Shown one piece after another: positions 21,905 to 23,012 of a stretch of 23,012 nt of DNA. A program made the translations under genes and the position numbers. Origin of the DNA: Clostridia bacterium (lineage in GTDB: Bacteria > Bacillota > Clostridia > Oscillospirales > CAG-272); assembly GCA_029010655.1 (NCBI GenBank), contig JAQXKW010000225.1, forward strand, positions 1 through 23,012, written 5' to 3'. Position 1 is the first letter of the stretch; the number at the start of each line of letters is the position of its first letter. Below the pieces are notes generated by a model that saw nothing but the letters and a program-made list of their open reading frames with translations, ran no database searches and was not told the origin of the DNA.

Positions 21905-21933
21905 ATTATACATCTTTTATTTGCGGGTTTCAA
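21905..21933 (-). promoter_or_regulatory. Promoter of tRNA-Gly
   Basis: On the minus strand, TTGAAA (21933-21928), 17-bp spacer, TATAAT (21910-21905). The -10 ends 8 bp before the mature tRNA 5' end, so transcription should start at or within a base or three of base 21898. Confidence 0.85.
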
Positions 21934-21962
21934 TAGTTTTTTTCTCTTTTTATGAAAAAATG

Positions 21963-21991
21963 TTGACAGAACATTTGTTCGGTGATACAAT
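21963..21991 (+). promoter_or_regulatory. Promoter of the dinB-like gene
   Basis: TTGACA (21963-21968), 17-bp spacer, TACAAT (21986-21991). The spacer begins with a LexA box, so a bound repressor would block RNA polymerase. Confidence 0.88.
21969..21980. promoter_or_regulatory. LexA (DinR) box 1
   Basis: GAAC-ATTT-GTTC, the GAAC-N4-GTTC palindrome of the Gram-positive SOS box, inside the -35/-10 spacer of the dinB-like promoter. Confidence 0.85.
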
Positions 21992-21998
21992 ATAAAAA

Positions 21999-22010
21999 GA
22001 ACAGATGTTC
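21999..22010. promoter_or_regulatory. LexA (DinR) box 2
   Basis: GAAC-AGAT-GTTC, followed by G as in the longer consensus. It covers the expected transcription start, ends directly before the ribosome binding site GGAGG (22011-22015), and lies exactly 30 bp after box 1. Confidence 0.85.
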
Positions 22011-22019
22011 GGAGGACAT

Positions 22020-23012
22020 ATGAGAACCATACTTCATTCGGACCTTAATAACTTTTTTGCCTCGGTGGAATGTCATTTGAACCCCTCGCTTAACGGTCAT
22101 CCCGTGGCGGTTGCAGGCAATCCCGAAATGCGGCACGGAATAATCCTTGCCAAAAACTATGAAGCGAAAAAGTTCGGGGTTATTACAGGGGAAGCCCTGT
22201 GGGAGGCAAAGCTGAAATGCCCGGACATTATTTTTGTCCCTCCTCATTACGATAAATATATGGAATATTCAGAGGCGGTCAGGGAAATATATCACTCTTA
22301 TACGGATTTGGTGGAGCCCTACGGGCTTGACGAATGCTGGCTCGACGTTACGGGAAGCGAAAAGCTTTTCGGCAACGGAAAAAGCATTGCCGATTCCATA
22401 AGGGAACGGGTAAGACGGGAGCTGGGAGTTACGGTTTCCGTGGGGGTTTCCTATAATAAAATATTCGCAAAGCTGGGCAGCGATATGAAAAAGCCCGATG
22501 CCACAACGGTAATCCCGCAGGATAGCTTCCGTGAAATTGTTTGGGGGCTTCCCGCAAGGGACCTTTTGTATATAGGACGCTCCACCGGCGAAAAACTGCG
22601 GCGCTACGGCATAAATACCATAGGCGACCTTGCAAAAACGGATACTGCGTTGCTTTCGTATATTCTCGGAAAAAACGGCGTTATGCTGAAAGCCTTCGCA
22701 AACGGGGAGGATATGTCTCCCGTTTCAAATATCGCCGCAAAAAGTCTCATAAAAAGCGTAAGCTGCGGTAGCACAGCTTCCAGAGACCTTGTGTGCGAGG
22801 ACGATGTTAAAATACTTCTTATGGAGCTTTCCTCCAATGTTTCACGTCGGCTCAGGGAATACGGCTTTGTCTGCAAAACGGTACAGCTTCATATAAGAAA
22901 CAAGGACCTTTCCTCCTTTGTCCGTCAGCAAAAGCTCTCTTACCCATGCAGAACCTCCGAGGCGATTTATACCTCGGCGCTGGAGCTGTTCCGAAAGAAT
23001 CATAGCTTTTCG
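22020..23012 (+). CDS. dinB: Y-family DNA polymerase (DinB/Pol IV-like), truncated by the window edge
   Basis: 331 codons are visible and the frame is still open at the right edge; the family is usually about 350-420 aa, so only the C-terminal end is missing. It copies damaged DNA with low fidelity. The palm is clear: HSDLNNFFASVEC with catalytic Asp8 and a Phe at the steric-gate position, and GLDECWLDVTG with Asp104-Glu105 as the other metal ligands, plus SVGVSYNKIFAKLGSDMKKPDA (the conserved helix-hairpin lead-in) and GIGRST-like YIGRSTGEKLRRYGI. The little-finger domain begins around SLIKSVSCGST. Start ATG 22020 follows GGAGG by 4 bases. Two LexA boxes in the promoter indicate SOS induction. 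Confidence 0.93.
   Translation, partial: MRTILHSDLNNFFASVECHLNPSLNGHPVAVAGNPEMRHGIILAKNYEAKKFGVITGEALWEAKLKCPDIIFVPPHYDKYMEYSEAVREIYHSYTDLVEPYGLDECWLDVTGSEKLFGNGKSIADSIRERVRRELGVTVSVGVSYNKIFAKLGSDMKKPDATTVIPQDSFREIVWGLPARDLLYIGRSTGEKLRRYGINTIGDLAKTDTALLSYILGKNGVMLKAFANGEDMSPVSNIAAKSLIKSVSCGSTASRDLVCEDDVKILLMELSSNVSRRLREYGFVCKTVQLHIRNKDLSSFVRQQKLSYPCRTSEAIYTSALELFRKNHSFS

Overview
The window looks like chromosomal DNA of a low-to-moderate GC Gram-positive bacterium of the class Clostridia, probably an uncultured gut Oscillospirales/Ruminococcaceae-type organism (inferred from gene content, not from a search). Supporting signs are strong AGGAGG-type ribosome binding sites, consensus sigma-A promoters (TTGACA/TATAAT), Gram-positive lipoprotein signal peptides, a B. 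subtilis-type LexA (DinR) box, a tetrahydrofolate riboswitch and the dgt-dnaG-sigA gene order. Apart from the extreme left edge it reads as ordinary chromosome: housekeeping operons, no prophage and no CRISPR array.

Left part, minus strand (1-3606). The first ~130 bases look like the 5' end of a small insertion sequence whose transposase gene begins just off the left edge; a hairpin masks its ribosome binding site. Then come a solitary MazF/EndoA RNase toxin gene and a three-gene unit transcribed leftward: AMP-forming acyl ligase, acyl carrier protein and a TagA/WecG-type glycosyltransferase, driven by a perfect promoter at 3578-3606.

Middle (3685-7987, plus strand). A consensus promoter is followed by a ~315-nt structured leader with no coding gene, then potA-potB-potC-potD, a complete spermidine/putrescine ABC importer, closed by a bidirectional terminator. 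On the opposite strand lie folC and folT, preceded by a THF riboswitch whose expression platform can hide the folT ribosome binding site, and an unrecognised five-helix membrane protein (8001-10635).

Right of centre (10715-17591, plus strand). A Xer-type tyrosine recombinase is translationally coupled to a DUF4838-type protein. Next is the dgt-dnaG-sigA block: dGTP triphosphohydrolase, DNA primase and the primary sigma factor.

Right part (17619-23012). A solute-binding lipoprotein gene without permeases is followed, after a 17-bp hairpin, by a nucleoside hydrolase-family gene. On the minus strand are a membrane-anchored trigger-factor-like FKBP prolyl isomerase and a tRNA-Gly(CCC) with its own promoter and terminator. 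The window ends inside a Y-family DNA polymerase (dinB-like) gene whose promoter carries two LexA boxes exactly 30 bp apart.

The items most worth a second look are the unassigned structured leader of potABCD, the THF riboswitch with a readable RBS-masking switch, the double SOS box, the probable IS200-like left end, and the Xer-DUF4838 gene pair.
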